Positions 34,501-43,899 of a DNA stretch of 64,000 bases are shown piece by piece. The first letter of the stretch is position 1. Each line of letters starts with the position of its first letter. The position numbers and the translations under genes are program-made. This DNA is from Imbricaverruca yamaguchii (lineage: Eukaryota; Arthropoda; Thecostraca; Neoverrucidae), in NCBI GenBank assembly GCA_034440575.1, contig JAOTOL010001662.1, positions 558,001 to 622,000 of the forward strand, in the 5' to 3' direction. The notes under the pieces were generated by a model. It had not been told where the DNA came from. It saw nothing but the letters and a program-made list of their open reading frames with translations, and did not search any database.

Positions 34501-34697
34501 CCCGTCTTCGGATCGTCCTCTCCCCCATACCCCTCCCCCACCTCATCCCCCGCACTTCCTTCGCCTCTTTCTGAACCCGGTCCTCCGTTCTGTCGTTCCG
34601 GTGCTGTGCCTCCCCTTCGCACCAGGCGCTCTTCCCGGTGGGCCTCGACCGCCGCCGGCGTCCGGCGCCGCTGCGACCGAGGCGCGTCCGGCGCCGT

Positions 34698-34848
34698 CTA
34701 GCCGCTGTAGCGGCGCACACCCGGGATGGTAACCACCTTCCCGAAGGTTGTCTTGCGGCACTGCAGCTTGGGGCAGCAGTCTGGGTACTTGGCGGTGCGG
34801 TCGGCCGCCGTCTGCCGGCAGCCCGGCTTTCGCCGGATGACCTCACAC
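34698..34848 (-). CDS. SVWC gene coding exon 3
   Basis: Begins with the third base of Gly and encodes CEVIRRKPGCR, KYPDCCPKLQC and a tail ending RRYSG before TAG. The acceptor is tcggcag, preceded by a branch-point-like ctgac about 23 nt upstream. It contains five of the eight cysteines. Confidence 0.9.
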
Positions 34849-37750
34849 CTGCCGACACGACCGGAACGCAGTCAGCTCGGCAACAGACCGATCTAGCAAC
34901 ACGGCCAGTGGCCCAGTCCGCCCGGCGGCTTACCGCACCAACACGGCCAGTGGTCCAGTCCGCCCGGCGGCTTACCGCACCAACACGGCCAGTGGCCCAG
35001 TCCGCCCGGCGGCTTACCGCACCAACACGGTCAGTGGCCCAGTCCGCCCGGCGGCTTACCGCACTAACACGGCCAGTGGTCCAGTCCGCCCGGCGGCTTA
35101 CCGCATCAACACGGCCAGTGGCCCAGTCCGCCCGGCGGCTTACCGCACCAACACGGCCAGTGGCCCAGTCCGCCCGGCGGCTTACCGCACCAACACGGCC
35201 AGTGGCCCAGTCCGCCCGGCGGCTTACCGCACCAACACGGCCAGTGGCCCAGTCCGGCCCCCGGTGCCATCCGCACCAACACGGCCAGTGGCCCAGTCCG
35301 CCCGGCGGCCTACCGCACCAACACGGCCAGTGGCCCAGTCCGCCCGGCGGCTTACCGCACCAACACGGCCAGTGGCCCAGTCCGCCCGGCGGCTTACCGC
35401 ACCAACACGGCCAGTGGCCCAGTCCGCCCGGCGGCTTACCGCACTAACACGGCGGCTGACTCAGTCCACCTGGGGGATGATGCGACTGCGAGCCGGATGG
35501 TGAAGCAAGGAATGTGATTACCCACGAACGATCAATTAGAAAATATATATATTTGTGTACCATTAGCTTCACAAATAGCTTGACAGTAAGGCTAAGCATT
35601 TTTTCCCTGAATATCCTACATAGCTGGTGGCCAATGGTGCCTAGCTGTTTTTCACCCCTAGGTACCATTGGCGTTATAAACAGCTTGGCAGTCAGGCTGA
35701 ACTTCTTGGCGCCTGAATATCTTGCATATGTATACTGCTTCCCACTACACCTATACCTATGCAGGATATTCAAACACATGCCAGGGTGCCCAGCCTGACT
35801 GCCAAGCTATTTGTGACGCCAATAAGCGTGTATGTGCTTCAGGCTAGTTCATCTGAGCATCTTTCGCCAGCCTGTAGTAGGTGGTAGATCTAGTGGCACG
35901 CGTCAATCGGTAAATTCAAAACGCTCTGTTTCATATATATTTTGTGTTATCCTACTGGTCACCCTGATGAAGGCATTAATCAGATACGTTAGTATACTTC
36001 CTCGATAATATAGCATCTTGTGCCATTGTACTCTGTATTTAACTTATTCAGCTAACTATTAACAACATGCTCACCCGTCCTCCGAGATTGCGAGCTCTTC
36101 CTCGCCGTTGTAGTTCTCCTTCATCACGCACGTGGCCAGCTTACAGCCGGTGGTGGTCCAAGTCTCGCCTTGTTTTGCGTACACGTTGACCTTCATGTCA
36201 TAGCACTGTCCCTCGTGACCTGCGGCAGGAAAGAGCGTGCTACACGAGCGGAATCAACTAGGCGTTTCCCATGCTCGGGGATAATTATTGTAGGACTGCA
36301 GTCGACAAGCTACTTTCTGTGTTGTTTGCTGGCATTTCCATTCACGAGGCCATCCTAAAACCTGGCTGATCATCGCCATCGCTAGTCTATGTATGTCTGT
36401 GTCCAAGTATAATGGGAGATATTTCGCACAAAATGAGGAACCAACAGGTGAGATACAAGAATTGGTGAGAAAAAGAACAGAAACGCTAACGTACATGCCT
36501 GTATACAGGTAATGCATGTACGCTATCCGACCAGGTTTGGCTCGTGTGGCATCGCACTTAAACTACAAACAAAGAGATAACATGCATAAAACATGAAAAT
36601 CAAAGTGTCAGGTCAATCAAAGTGCTGTGTGATCTAAAAACAAGATAATTTAGGTTCGGTTGTCAGTAAAGACGCTTGACCAAGTTGTAACCAGGTACAG
36701 TGCACTGGCTGCCGAAGTGTTCATCCCTGCACCAGCACACTTTGTGGCCGAAGTTGGGAGCACGTGCTGATTAGATGTGGCAAGTCGGGTTCGGTCAGGA
36801 GTGCAGGCAGTATTCCATGCAGTGGGCAGCAGTCTACTGTTTAATGAAACATGACGTGTTGATGCCGCTTAGCCGTCGGCCGGAAGAGAAGACATTTGAC
36901 TTCTAGAATGTAATTTCCCGTTTTCCTCTCACTAAGGTGCGCTGTCAGGTCGAGCATTGCGGACTTCGTCCGCAATTCGGAAGTGTGAAGAAAGGCAGAC
37001 CTTTGGGAGTGTCCGGTACCACTCCACCAAAGGTGTACCAGCTGCAGCTCTTGAGCATCCCCATCCTACCCGGGCTCAATAAAGAACTCGTTTCACCCTC
37101 GCTCCAAGACCCTTCACTTGTGGTCCTGGCTCGCTTTGTAGTGACTCACTGAATAGCCACCTAATTGCTAACCATTCGAGGAGGAGGCGAAAGATGCATG
37201 CGCCCTCTCACTCAGCAACGCATCATGACGATGATCTCGTTCTTCTTGTCTCATCAGAGAACGGCTGTTGCTCCATAGCCTGGAACAGCCGCATCGCCGC
37301 CTCTCTTCCCACCTCACATTGGCTCTGTGGGGAATCGGTGTACGCTGGAGAAAAAACTGACGGTTCCTCACCCTCGCCCTAGTCGCCAAAATCTGAGATA
37401 TCAGGAACTCTGAATAACTGTTAGAAGAGAATGAAGATGGGACAAACATTGATCCCGGATGGTTTCCTTTTCGCTCAGTATCCTGTTGATAGCCGTTGAC
37501 GCTGGTAGTTAGATAGACGGCTCTGTACATGGATCTCTCCGTGCGGGGGCCGGGAGAAGAAATACTCCCGAGTCTTACCGTGTGGGGACCGACAGAAGAA
37601 CTACCCCTGAGTTTTGCCGTGTGAGGGCCGAGAGAAGCGGTACTGCTGGGTCTTACCTTGTGTGGGCCGAGAGAAGAAGTACTCCTGGTGCGTGTGCCGG
37701 GCTGTCGTCAGCTGGACGCAGAGCGCGGCCAGCAGAGCGGTGGCGAGCAT
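34698..37750 (-). CDS. Secreted single-domain von Willebrand factor C (SVWC) protein, whole gene
   Basis: Three minus-strand exons (37750-37657, 36219-36075, 34848-34698) join in phase to encode 129 residues. Residues 1-17 (MLATALLAALCVQLTTA) are a signal peptide. The mature part shows eight cysteines in SVWC order: EGQCYD, TTTGCK, ATCV, DGCE, KPGCR, YPDCCP and LQCR. The CC pair after a Tyr-Pro is the family signature, as in Vago-like and La1-like arthropod proteins. Members are secreted and often induced by infection or stress; the specific role here is unknown. The tail after the domain is basic. Repeats occupy the exon 1 donor and intron 2. The start has good context (gccATG) and a TATA-like motif upstream. 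Confidence 0.92.
34899..35446. repeat. 42-bp minisatellite in SVWC intron 2, 13 copies
   Basis: Unit begins acacggccagtggcccagtc and ends cggcttaccgcacca. Starts are at 34899, 34941, 34983 and so on to 35405; the ninth unit is a 44-bp variant. Units are nearly identical. On the transcribed (minus) strand every unit except the variant contains gcg|gtaagc, a good 5' splice-site match. The plus-strand frame of 269 codons (34638-35447) is only the repeat. Confidence 0.95.
35935..36055 (+). mobile_element. 3'-end fragment of a Penelope-like element
   Basis: Shows the same order of motifs as the 3' end of the element at 46.7-47.9 kb: a TA-rich lead, caccctgatgaaggcat, an acgt motif, then ttgtgccattgta.c and a short AT-rich end. 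It is a diverged fragment within intron 2 of the SVWC gene, antisense to it. Confidence 0.6.
36075..36219 (-). CDS. SVWC gene coding exon 2
   Basis: Starts after ctgccgcag and encodes GHEGQCYDMKVNVYAKQGE, TWTTTGCKLATCVMKENY and EELAISED plus two bases of Gly, before gtgagc. Three of the eight cysteines lie here. Confidence 0.92.
36858..37190 (+). other. Possible solo-LTR-like segment in SVWC intron 1
   Basis: Begins tgttgatgccgc and contains a perfect stem-loop (36956-36976, attgcggac/gtccgcaat). A CAATAAAG polyadenylation-type motif at about 37077-37084 is followed by a C/T-rich stretch, an R-U5-like order. No target duplication or matching second LTR was found, so this is tentative. Confidence 0.25.
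37540..37695 (-). repeat. 39-bp tandem repeat spanning the exon 1/intron 1 junction of the SVWC gene
   Basis: Four units end (minus strand) at 37657, 37618, 37579 and 37540. The first unit is the last 39 nt of exon 1; the other three are in intron 1. Each resembles the coding pattern EYFFSRP followed by a donor position: gtaaga after unit 1, gcaaaa after unit 2, gtaaga after unit 3, gagaga after unit 4. The period is 13 codons, so reading through unit 2 stays in frame, while unit 3 contains an in-frame TAG. Confidence 0.93.
37657..37750 (-). CDS. SVWC gene coding exon 1 (signal peptide)
   Basis: 31 codons plus one base. Encodes the hydrophobic signal peptide and a short His/Tyr/Phe-rich linker (RHTHQEYFFSRPTQ) before the donor gtaaga. 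Confidence 0.9.
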
Positions 37751-37769
37751 GGCGGATTTGGCCGGGTCT

Positions 37770-37812
37770 CGGTGGTCTGAAGACACCTGACCGGCGACGC
37801 CGCCTAAATACG
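37770..37812 (-). promoter_or_regulatory. Core promoter of the SVWC gene
   Basis: On the minus strand TATTTA (37810-37805) lies 32 bp upstream of an arthropod-type initiator TCAGAC (37780-37775), which is about 28 nt upstream of the ATG. The spacing fits a TATA/initiator promoter. A second TCAG at 37790 is less well spaced. Confidence 0.5.
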
Positions 37813-37926
37813 GCTCCGCGGCAGAGGCGCGCCCAGCGGCCGCGAGAAGGCGCGCGCCGGCCGGCCCTCTCCTGCGGGGAGCCGGTCCGGCGAATCGCCG
37901 CTGACGGTGGTGTCGCGGGCTGCGCC

Positions 37927-38083
37927 GGTGGTGCACGTGGTGCTGATGGTGGCGGGACACGGCGCAGCGGAGTGTCCCCACCCCGTCCGAGCTGAGGCCG
38001 CGCTGGTGGTGCACGCGGTGCTGATGATGGCGGGACACGGCGCAGCGGAGTGTCCCCACCCCGTCCGAGCTGAGGCCGGCTCG
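37927..38083. repeat. 78-bp tandem duplication upstream of the SVWC promoter
   Basis: Two near-identical copies start ggtggtgcac at 37927 and 38005. Each contains gcgggacacggcgcagcgga and gtccccaccccgtccgagct. It lies about 120-270 bp upstream of the predicted start site, so it could hold duplicated regulatory sites. GC-rich reading frames across it are by-products. Confidence 0.9.
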
Positions 38084-38459
38084 GTGTTTCCGTGCGGCAC
38101 ACAACCCATTAGTCCCGACACTGCTCCGACACGGCTGGCGCACATTTGCGGAGTGCATGAATACGGGCTTTTGCGGCAGCTCGAATGTTGATGTGCCACT
38201 ATCCTGGGACTGCGCTACCATGAACGCGAGAAATGGTGTTATGCTCATCACATTGTCATGTCACCACGGTATCAGTCATGACCGGGAATCACCTGGGCAC
38301 AAAGTACAGCCGCTGAACGCTTAAACACCAGACCATTCATAACTCTGATTGTGTCTTCGTCATCGTCCATTATGAAACACCGTGACAAATATGGAAGTGT
38401 TTGCCACTATCGTACTTAGTTGACACCTAGGAAACTTCGTTCTGTTCTGCTGTCTATAC

Positions 38460-39010
38460 CCGGCCGTCCAAGGTGAGCGACAGCTCGCATTCATACCGCG
38501 GTGGCACTTCGGCAGCACTAAGGATCTTAGTAATCTCACTTCCAACCAGCAGTTGCATACGAAAATCGCAGTGCAATGCAGACACATTGTGCCGAAGTTC
38601 AGAAAATCAACAATTTCGCTGCGAGTGCGATATCCGGTTTCACACAGCTGGACCACATCTCAGATGTCACAAGGAAGCTGCCTGGTATGTCTGTCGTTGA
38701 TCTCGCCAAGTATCATGCCGTTTTCCTCACCTACAAGATACTTCAGCCACAAGAGTACTCTCACTGCACAGACAGATCGCATACAACCGCGCCGTCATGT
38801 CTTGTTGCGCCCGACAGCCCGAGGCATGCTGCTTACGTCTCCACAGCGTCAATAAAAACTTCGGAACGCGAACGTTCGTGTATCGGGCGTGTACAGCGTA
38901 CAGCACACATGTCATCTGGGATGACCCGAGTGCCACTTCGGTTTTTGTATTCGAGCAGAAACCGAAACGACATCTTGCACAGTAGCTTTGTCGGAAGCTG
39001 CTCAAGCTAG
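38460..39010 (+). pseudogene. Non-LTR retrotransposon fragment (C-terminal RT region)
   Basis: From about 38597 the frame reads VQKINNFAASAISG, LDHISDV, LPGMSVVDLAKYHAVFLTYK. This matches the post-RT segment of many LINE proteins (LQNFAAR.I.G..K.DHIS..L..L.WL...E...Y....L.YK). Downstream conservation fades. No catalytic RT motif is present, so it is a short decayed fragment. Confidence 0.6.
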
Positions 39011-39472
39011 TCGCGGCGTGCATGTGTGTTGCGCTTTATTTATTTTGTATCATCTTTCATATCGCCTGCGTTCTTGCGTATCATTTCTTTTTGGCTCAGG
39101 CTGCTTACCAATTTATCATGCTCTTGTATTGCAGTATGCGTCTGTACTTTATGAATTTTCGCATGACGTAAGGTCACAAATTAGGCTATTTTGTGGAGTT
39201 TGTTTGATGACGGTAACAATAAACAATTAACCGTATGCTAGGAATACTGGAACGAGGTGAATGCATTTCTACATGCCCACGCAAGCTGCATTTTTGTCCT
39301 CAAATTTAATCCGAATGCCTGTCGCGCGACAACTTCCGGGATCAGGGGTCATGCTAAGCAGGCCTTGCTATCATGGCCACATGAATAACCAAGTGATTGC
39401 ATAGTGTTCGCTGAGGTCGCACGATATACGTAAGCATATATGGGAGGCTTGTGCCTGACACCAGGGCGAACT

Positions 39473-39838
39473 GTGGCCGCATGTGGCAGCACAAGCTCGG
39501 CCAGGCTAGGGAGAGCCCGCCAAGGCTTTACAACTGAGCTATCAGGGCAATCGGCATATAATGTGGTCGCGTGTGGCAGCTACAGCTCCGCCAGACCAGA
39601 AAGAGCCCGCCAACGCTTTACAACTGAGCTATCAGGGCAATCGGCATGCAATGTGGTCGCGTGTGGCAGCTACAGCTCCGCCAGACCAGAAAGAGCCCGC
39701 CAAAGCTTTACAATTGAGCTATCATGACAATCGGCATATGATGTGGTCGCGTGTGGCAGCTACAGCTCAGCCAGACCAGAAAGAGCCCGCCAAAGCTTTA
39801 CAATTGAGCTATCATGACAATCGGCATATGATGTGTCG
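39473..39838. repeat. 90-bp tandem array, about 4 copies, with A-box-like motif on the minus strand
   Basis: Units begin gtgg(t/c)cgc at about 39473, 39563, 39653 and 39743, a period of exactly 90 bp. Each reads ...gtgtggcagctacagctc...agagcccgccaa...gagctatca. On the minus strand each unit has tgatagctcagttgtaaagc, resembling the D arm/A box of a tRNA gene, but no B box is seen. The 90-bp period keeps frames open, producing 30-residue peptide repeats. Confidence 0.93.
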
Positions 39839-39859
39839 TCATGTGCTACATCACGTTGC

Positions 39860-40950
39860 TTAGGTCTCTGGCGGCCGGGTTCGGGACTGCCTCCAGAAGT
39901 TGTTAAATGCTTCCTTGAAACCTGAGCTGCTGTGGCTGTCATTCCTCGTGGCACTGGCATATTAGCACCCGATGGTGCATGTGTCCTGTTATTTGGGCTT
40001 GTGGCTCTCTGCGGTCGCTGCGGCTCCAGGGCTAAAAAATCGTATCGTTCTGTCGTCGTGGACGACAACCACGAACGGGGACTTTTGGCGACCACATTTC
40101 CATATCATTATAAATATTATATGTGAAATCATATAAATGGTACCTACTATACATAAAATTGACTACGTCACGATATCCGTGTCAAGGTAAGCAGGATTGA
40201 AACGAATCGGATTGGACCGGGACTGGAAATGTTATCCGTGCAGACCTCTAGAAATGTTAACCGTGCAGACCTCTACCACCCACCGCCACGCTACCATTTC
40301 TTCATTCCCATCGTACGCTTTTGGGTTTCTAGTATCTAGTATCTAGTACGCTCAGCGGCAAAAAAAATGACTCAACGGCAACAAAGTATCGTCGAGACAA
40401 CCATTCCATCGTTCAGACGACCGCCGACGATAAAATTGTCTCCCGTTTAGCACAGAGCCAATGGCATGCCTTCTGGTCGCCGGTGGTTGTCGAACTCGCC
40501 CGGTACCACTTTATGCTCGATGGCAGCGGTACGGAAGTACCCAACTATGGTATACTCAGCGGCTTTGGAGGCAATCGACTAGACCACGGGTACTAAAACA
40601 ACACTAGACCTACGTTAAGTAATGAATAATTTATAACATTAGCTGATTTTTTAAAACAATTTTAATTTGAAACCTTTTTTCATGTAGGATGTACGATAAT
40701 ATTTTTTATTTCATTAAAATCGTTGGAAAGAATCTAGAAGAATATCATTCTTTTACGCGCATTCCTCGCTTTCAAATCCGTCCGTTTCCATTTTAAACGC
40801 GACGATGTGCGTCGAAGAGTGAAATAGGGAATTGATCACGGTTCTTTATAATTGATGAGTGGTGGATGAGTGCGGCAAGATAAAACTACCAAGTTCGAAT
40901 TATCTGGAGTGTTAATCAAACGATTTTTTTCTTCATTTTCTGACTTATAT
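39860..40950. other. Intergenic stretch, no gene recognised
   Basis: Only a short tandem duplication (gaaatgtta.ccgtgcagacctcta, about 40226-40275) is visible. Confidence 0.5.
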
Positions 40951-40958
40951 GAGACCAA

Positions 40959-41255
40959 ATGAAGTGGTTCGGTCTTAAACAGACTCCAGAAACCGACTCT
41001 ATTCGGGGCCAGGGCGTAAGGGTGACAAAGTTAGTAAGGTCATCCTGTAGATGTGGACATTGCGATTGGAAAGGTACTGCACAGAGCATTTACAAACATT
41101 CAAAAGTAAAGCACCCAGGTCTACCAGTGTTAAGAGTACTGCAAGATAGCCATTTTGGCCCTGGCAGGCGATTTGACTGGACTTGCAAGCCAGCACTGGA
41201 TCATCAACCATCAAGCTCAGGTGAAAATATTGGTATATGGATTACATTTGAGTAA
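40959..41255 (+). CDS. Unrecognised ORF with one C2H2-type zinc-finger-like motif
   Basis: A 98-codon frame containing CGHCDWKGTAQSIYKHSKVK followed by H, that is C-x2-C-x11-H-x4-H, close to a classical zinc finger. No other domain is recognised. The codons before and after are unremarkable and no neighbours suggest a function. It could be an exon of a larger gene (a donor-like cag|gtgaaa occurs near 41219) or part of a transposon. Chance is possible. Confidence 0.35.
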   Translation: MKWFGLKQTPETDSIRGQGVRVTKLVRSSCRCGHCDWKGTAQSIYKHSKVKHPGLPVLRVLQDSHFGPGRRFDWTCKPALDHQPSSSGENIGIWITFE

Positions 41256-41693
41256 AATATAGTCACCTAAATGTAATTAGAAAAAAATATTTTGGTGTGT
41301 AGGTACCTACTCAGCAGGCATTGCACTGCAGTTGGTGGCAATGCATACAATATAGGGATGGTGAATTTTAGCCACCTGGTGGTTTAAACCATGGTTTAAA
41401 CTGGCTGGCCTAAATTAATTTAAGCCACTCTGGCTTAACTTATATTTCTGGTATGGCTGGAGGGCAGTGATGGACATTAGTTAGGGAAGCATCAATTATA
41501 ATTCCAAAATGTGCTACACTCCATTTTATTTGCAAAAAAATACTCCCTAGAATTCCACAAAACTCTGTCTGGGTTCTGGGTATGCACTCCACAAGCCAGA
41601 TGTTTACCCATTAGGTACAGTTGGTCTAACATGTAGCCCCCTGGATGCTGGTAGTTAGAAATGGTATTTGTAAATACCAGGATTTTGACATCC

Positions 41694-42596
41694 AACTACT
41701 GTCATTGAGGGAGATAAAAGACATAAAGACATAAAAGATCAGTGCAACTATGAGCCACAAGGGCCCTTCTTGGTTGCACTCTGTACACTGAACCAGTTGT
41801 CCACCAAATGTGTTGATCAACTCTCCCTGGAATACAGAAAAACAAGCCCACTATTCTTGTAATGATTGTCTATGCTGTTCTTAAAGATGTTCAGTGTGTT
41901 GCTACTGACAATGGTTTCTGGCAGCTGGTTCCAGTGTTCTACTACCCTGTTGGTGAAGAAAGTTTGCCTTAACCTTGTTCTGCTGTGGTTAACTTTAATT
42001 TTGAATTTATGACCTCTAATTCCATCATTTCTGTTAAATTCAAACAGTTCCCTGAGATAACCCTGTTCCTGACCATGTACAAATTGAAAGACCTTGAGAT
42101 CTCCTCTCAGCCTTCTATATCTAAGTGAAAACATATTCAATTTCTTCAATCTTTCCTCATATGCTAGGTTGCCCATACCATTCACCATTTTTGTTGCCTT
42201 CATTTGTACTCTCTCTAAAAGCCAACAATATTTTTCATAACTAGGGGACCAAGCTTGGACACAATATTCCAGATGTGGCCTAGCATATGCACAATAAAGC
42301 TTCCTGATTACTTCCTCACTTTTGTATGATACATTCCTATTTATTGCCCCAAGCATTCTTAGTGCCTTCTTCCTGGCTTCTTTGGTCTGTTCTGATGCCC
42401 CCAATTTTGTGTTCAAAATAACACCTAATTCCTTCTCCTGCTGAGTCACAGATAGTACTTGCCCACCCATCAAGTATGGAGCCTTGATATGCTACCTACC
42501 TACATGCATGATTTTGCACTTATCAAAATTAAATTTCATTTGCCATTTTTCGGACCACTTCACATGCTCGTCTCAGTCTTTCTGCAGCAAGATTCT
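41694..42596 (-). pseudogene. CR1-like LINE copy B: 3' part, intact C-terminal frame
   Basis: The minus-strand frame from 42473 to 41817 encodes 218 residues without a stop. It runs from MMGGQVLSVTQQEKELGVIL through ALRMLGAINRNVSYKSEEVI and RVVEHWNQLPETIVSSNT to the end of the protein. It is 5'-truncated at about 42596, inside the region after the RT catalytic motif. The 3' UTR matches copies A and C and ends in (TTTATGTC)n at about 41706-41735. It interrupts the inverted-repeat family at 41353-43674. Confidence 0.9.
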
Positions 42597-42764
42597 GCAG
42601 ATAATATGTAGCAAGATACATATTAGACAGACTGTTCATAGCCATTTGATAGCTAGGTACCTATTTTATGTTAACTGAAAAGTGACTATTTGAGCCACAT
42701 CAATTTGTGCTGTTTTTGGCATAGTTTTCCCATTGTCTTACTGATAATAGTATGTATATGTAGG

Positions 42765-42935
42765 TAGGGATGGGAAAAAGCTGGCTTAAATTCAATTTAT
42801 GGCAGCCAGTGGCTTTTATTAATTTAAGCCGGTTTAAACTGGCTTTTATTATTTAAGCCAGTTTAAATTCACGACACTTCTAAGTCCCACACTTATAAGG
42901 CTCACAAACCATGGGTGCATTGACAGTGTTGGTCT
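42765..42935. repeat. TAGGGATGG repeat, direct copy 1
   Basis: Matches 43705-43870 in direct orientation: tagggatgg.aaaaagctgg, ccagtggcttttattaattt, attcacgacacttctaag, then ctcacaaaccatgggtgcat. It shares the TAGGGATGG end with the inverted family around it. Confidence 0.85.
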
Positions 42936-43704
42936 TCAGCACAATACAAATGTAAAATACCATACCTAGAGAGAGTACAATGAAGACCTACTGTGCATGA
43001 CCAGATGGTTAGTGACAGTTTCTGACCCAAAGTATGGACATTAGGTTGATTCACCTATCATCTAATGCTTTGAAGCTCATCTAATGCTCATCTAATGGAT
43101 CTAATGCTCCACTTCCACAAGTGTTAGTGCTAACAGGAAATAATGTGCTACCATACAATGTCATGAAAGGTGTGCAATAGTTGACAATGTGTGCAAAATG
43201 TGCAATAGGTAGACAGATTGCTTACTGTAGCAAACAATAAGCAAACAGATTGCTTACTGTTATCTATGAATATGGGTAGGTAGGTACCTACCTACATATA
43301 CTATTATCAGTAAGACAATGGGAAAGCTATGTCAAAAACATCACAAATTGGTCTGGCTCATATAGTTACTTTTAAGGTAACATAAAATAGGTACCTAGCT
43401 ATACAATGGCTAGGTACCCAATGGGTAAAAATCTGACTTGTGGAGTGCATACCTAGAACCCAGCTAGAGTTTTGGGAAATTCTAGGGAGTGTTTGTTTAT
43501 AAATAAAATGGAGTGCAGCACATTTTGGAATAATTGATGCTTCCCTAACTTTTGTTTGTCACTGCACTCCAGCCATATCCGAAACATAATTTTAGCCAGG
43601 GTGGCTTAAATTAATTTATGCCGGCTGGTTTAAACTGGTTTAAACCACCAGGTGCCTTAAATTTGCCATCCCTATATGTAAGTAGGTACCTACCTACCTA
43701 TATT

Positions 43705-43870
43705 TAGGGATGGAAAAAAGCTGGCTTAAATTGAATTTATGCCAGCCAGTGGCTTTTATTAATTTAAGCCAGTTTAAACTGGCTTATTATTTAAGCCGGC
43801 TTAAATTCACGACACTTCTAAGCCCTTGCATTATTAAGGCTCACAAACCATGGGTGCATTGACAGTGTTG
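43705..43870. repeat. TAGGGATGG repeat, direct copy 2
   Basis: Direct partner of 42765-42935. It ends with a short tandem repeat of caaaccatgggtgcattgac. Confidence 0.85.
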
Positions 43871-43899
43871 CAAACCATGGGTGCATTGACGACGCCGAA

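Larger units (their letters stand above)
41353..43674. repeat. Nested inverted-repeat complex
   Basis: Outer ends are inverted: tagggatgg.gaatttta at 41353 and its partner at 43674. The left arm (41353-41625) and the right arm (about 43405-43674) align over about 260 bp. A second inverted pair is 42648-42764 with 43275-43405. In the right-hand copy the two parts are contiguous (about 400 bp). In the left-hand copy they are separated by a CR1-like insertion. The family carries GGTTTAAACC-type palindromes and gtaggtacctac flanks. Confidence 0.75.

Noticed and set aside
34638..35447. 269-codon forward frame opposite the SVWC gene
   Set aside because: It is the 42-bp repeat (14 codons per unit) plus the antisense of SVWC exon 3; no independent protein signal.
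37582..38251. Frames of 131-216 codons around SVWC exon 1 and its upstream region
   Set aside because: They arise from the GC-rich 78-bp duplication and promoter; only the 31 codons from 37750 carry a signal peptide and splice correctly.
39473..39838. CRISPR-like array
   Set aside because: The repeats are contiguous 90-bp tandem units without unique spacers, in a eukaryotic genome.
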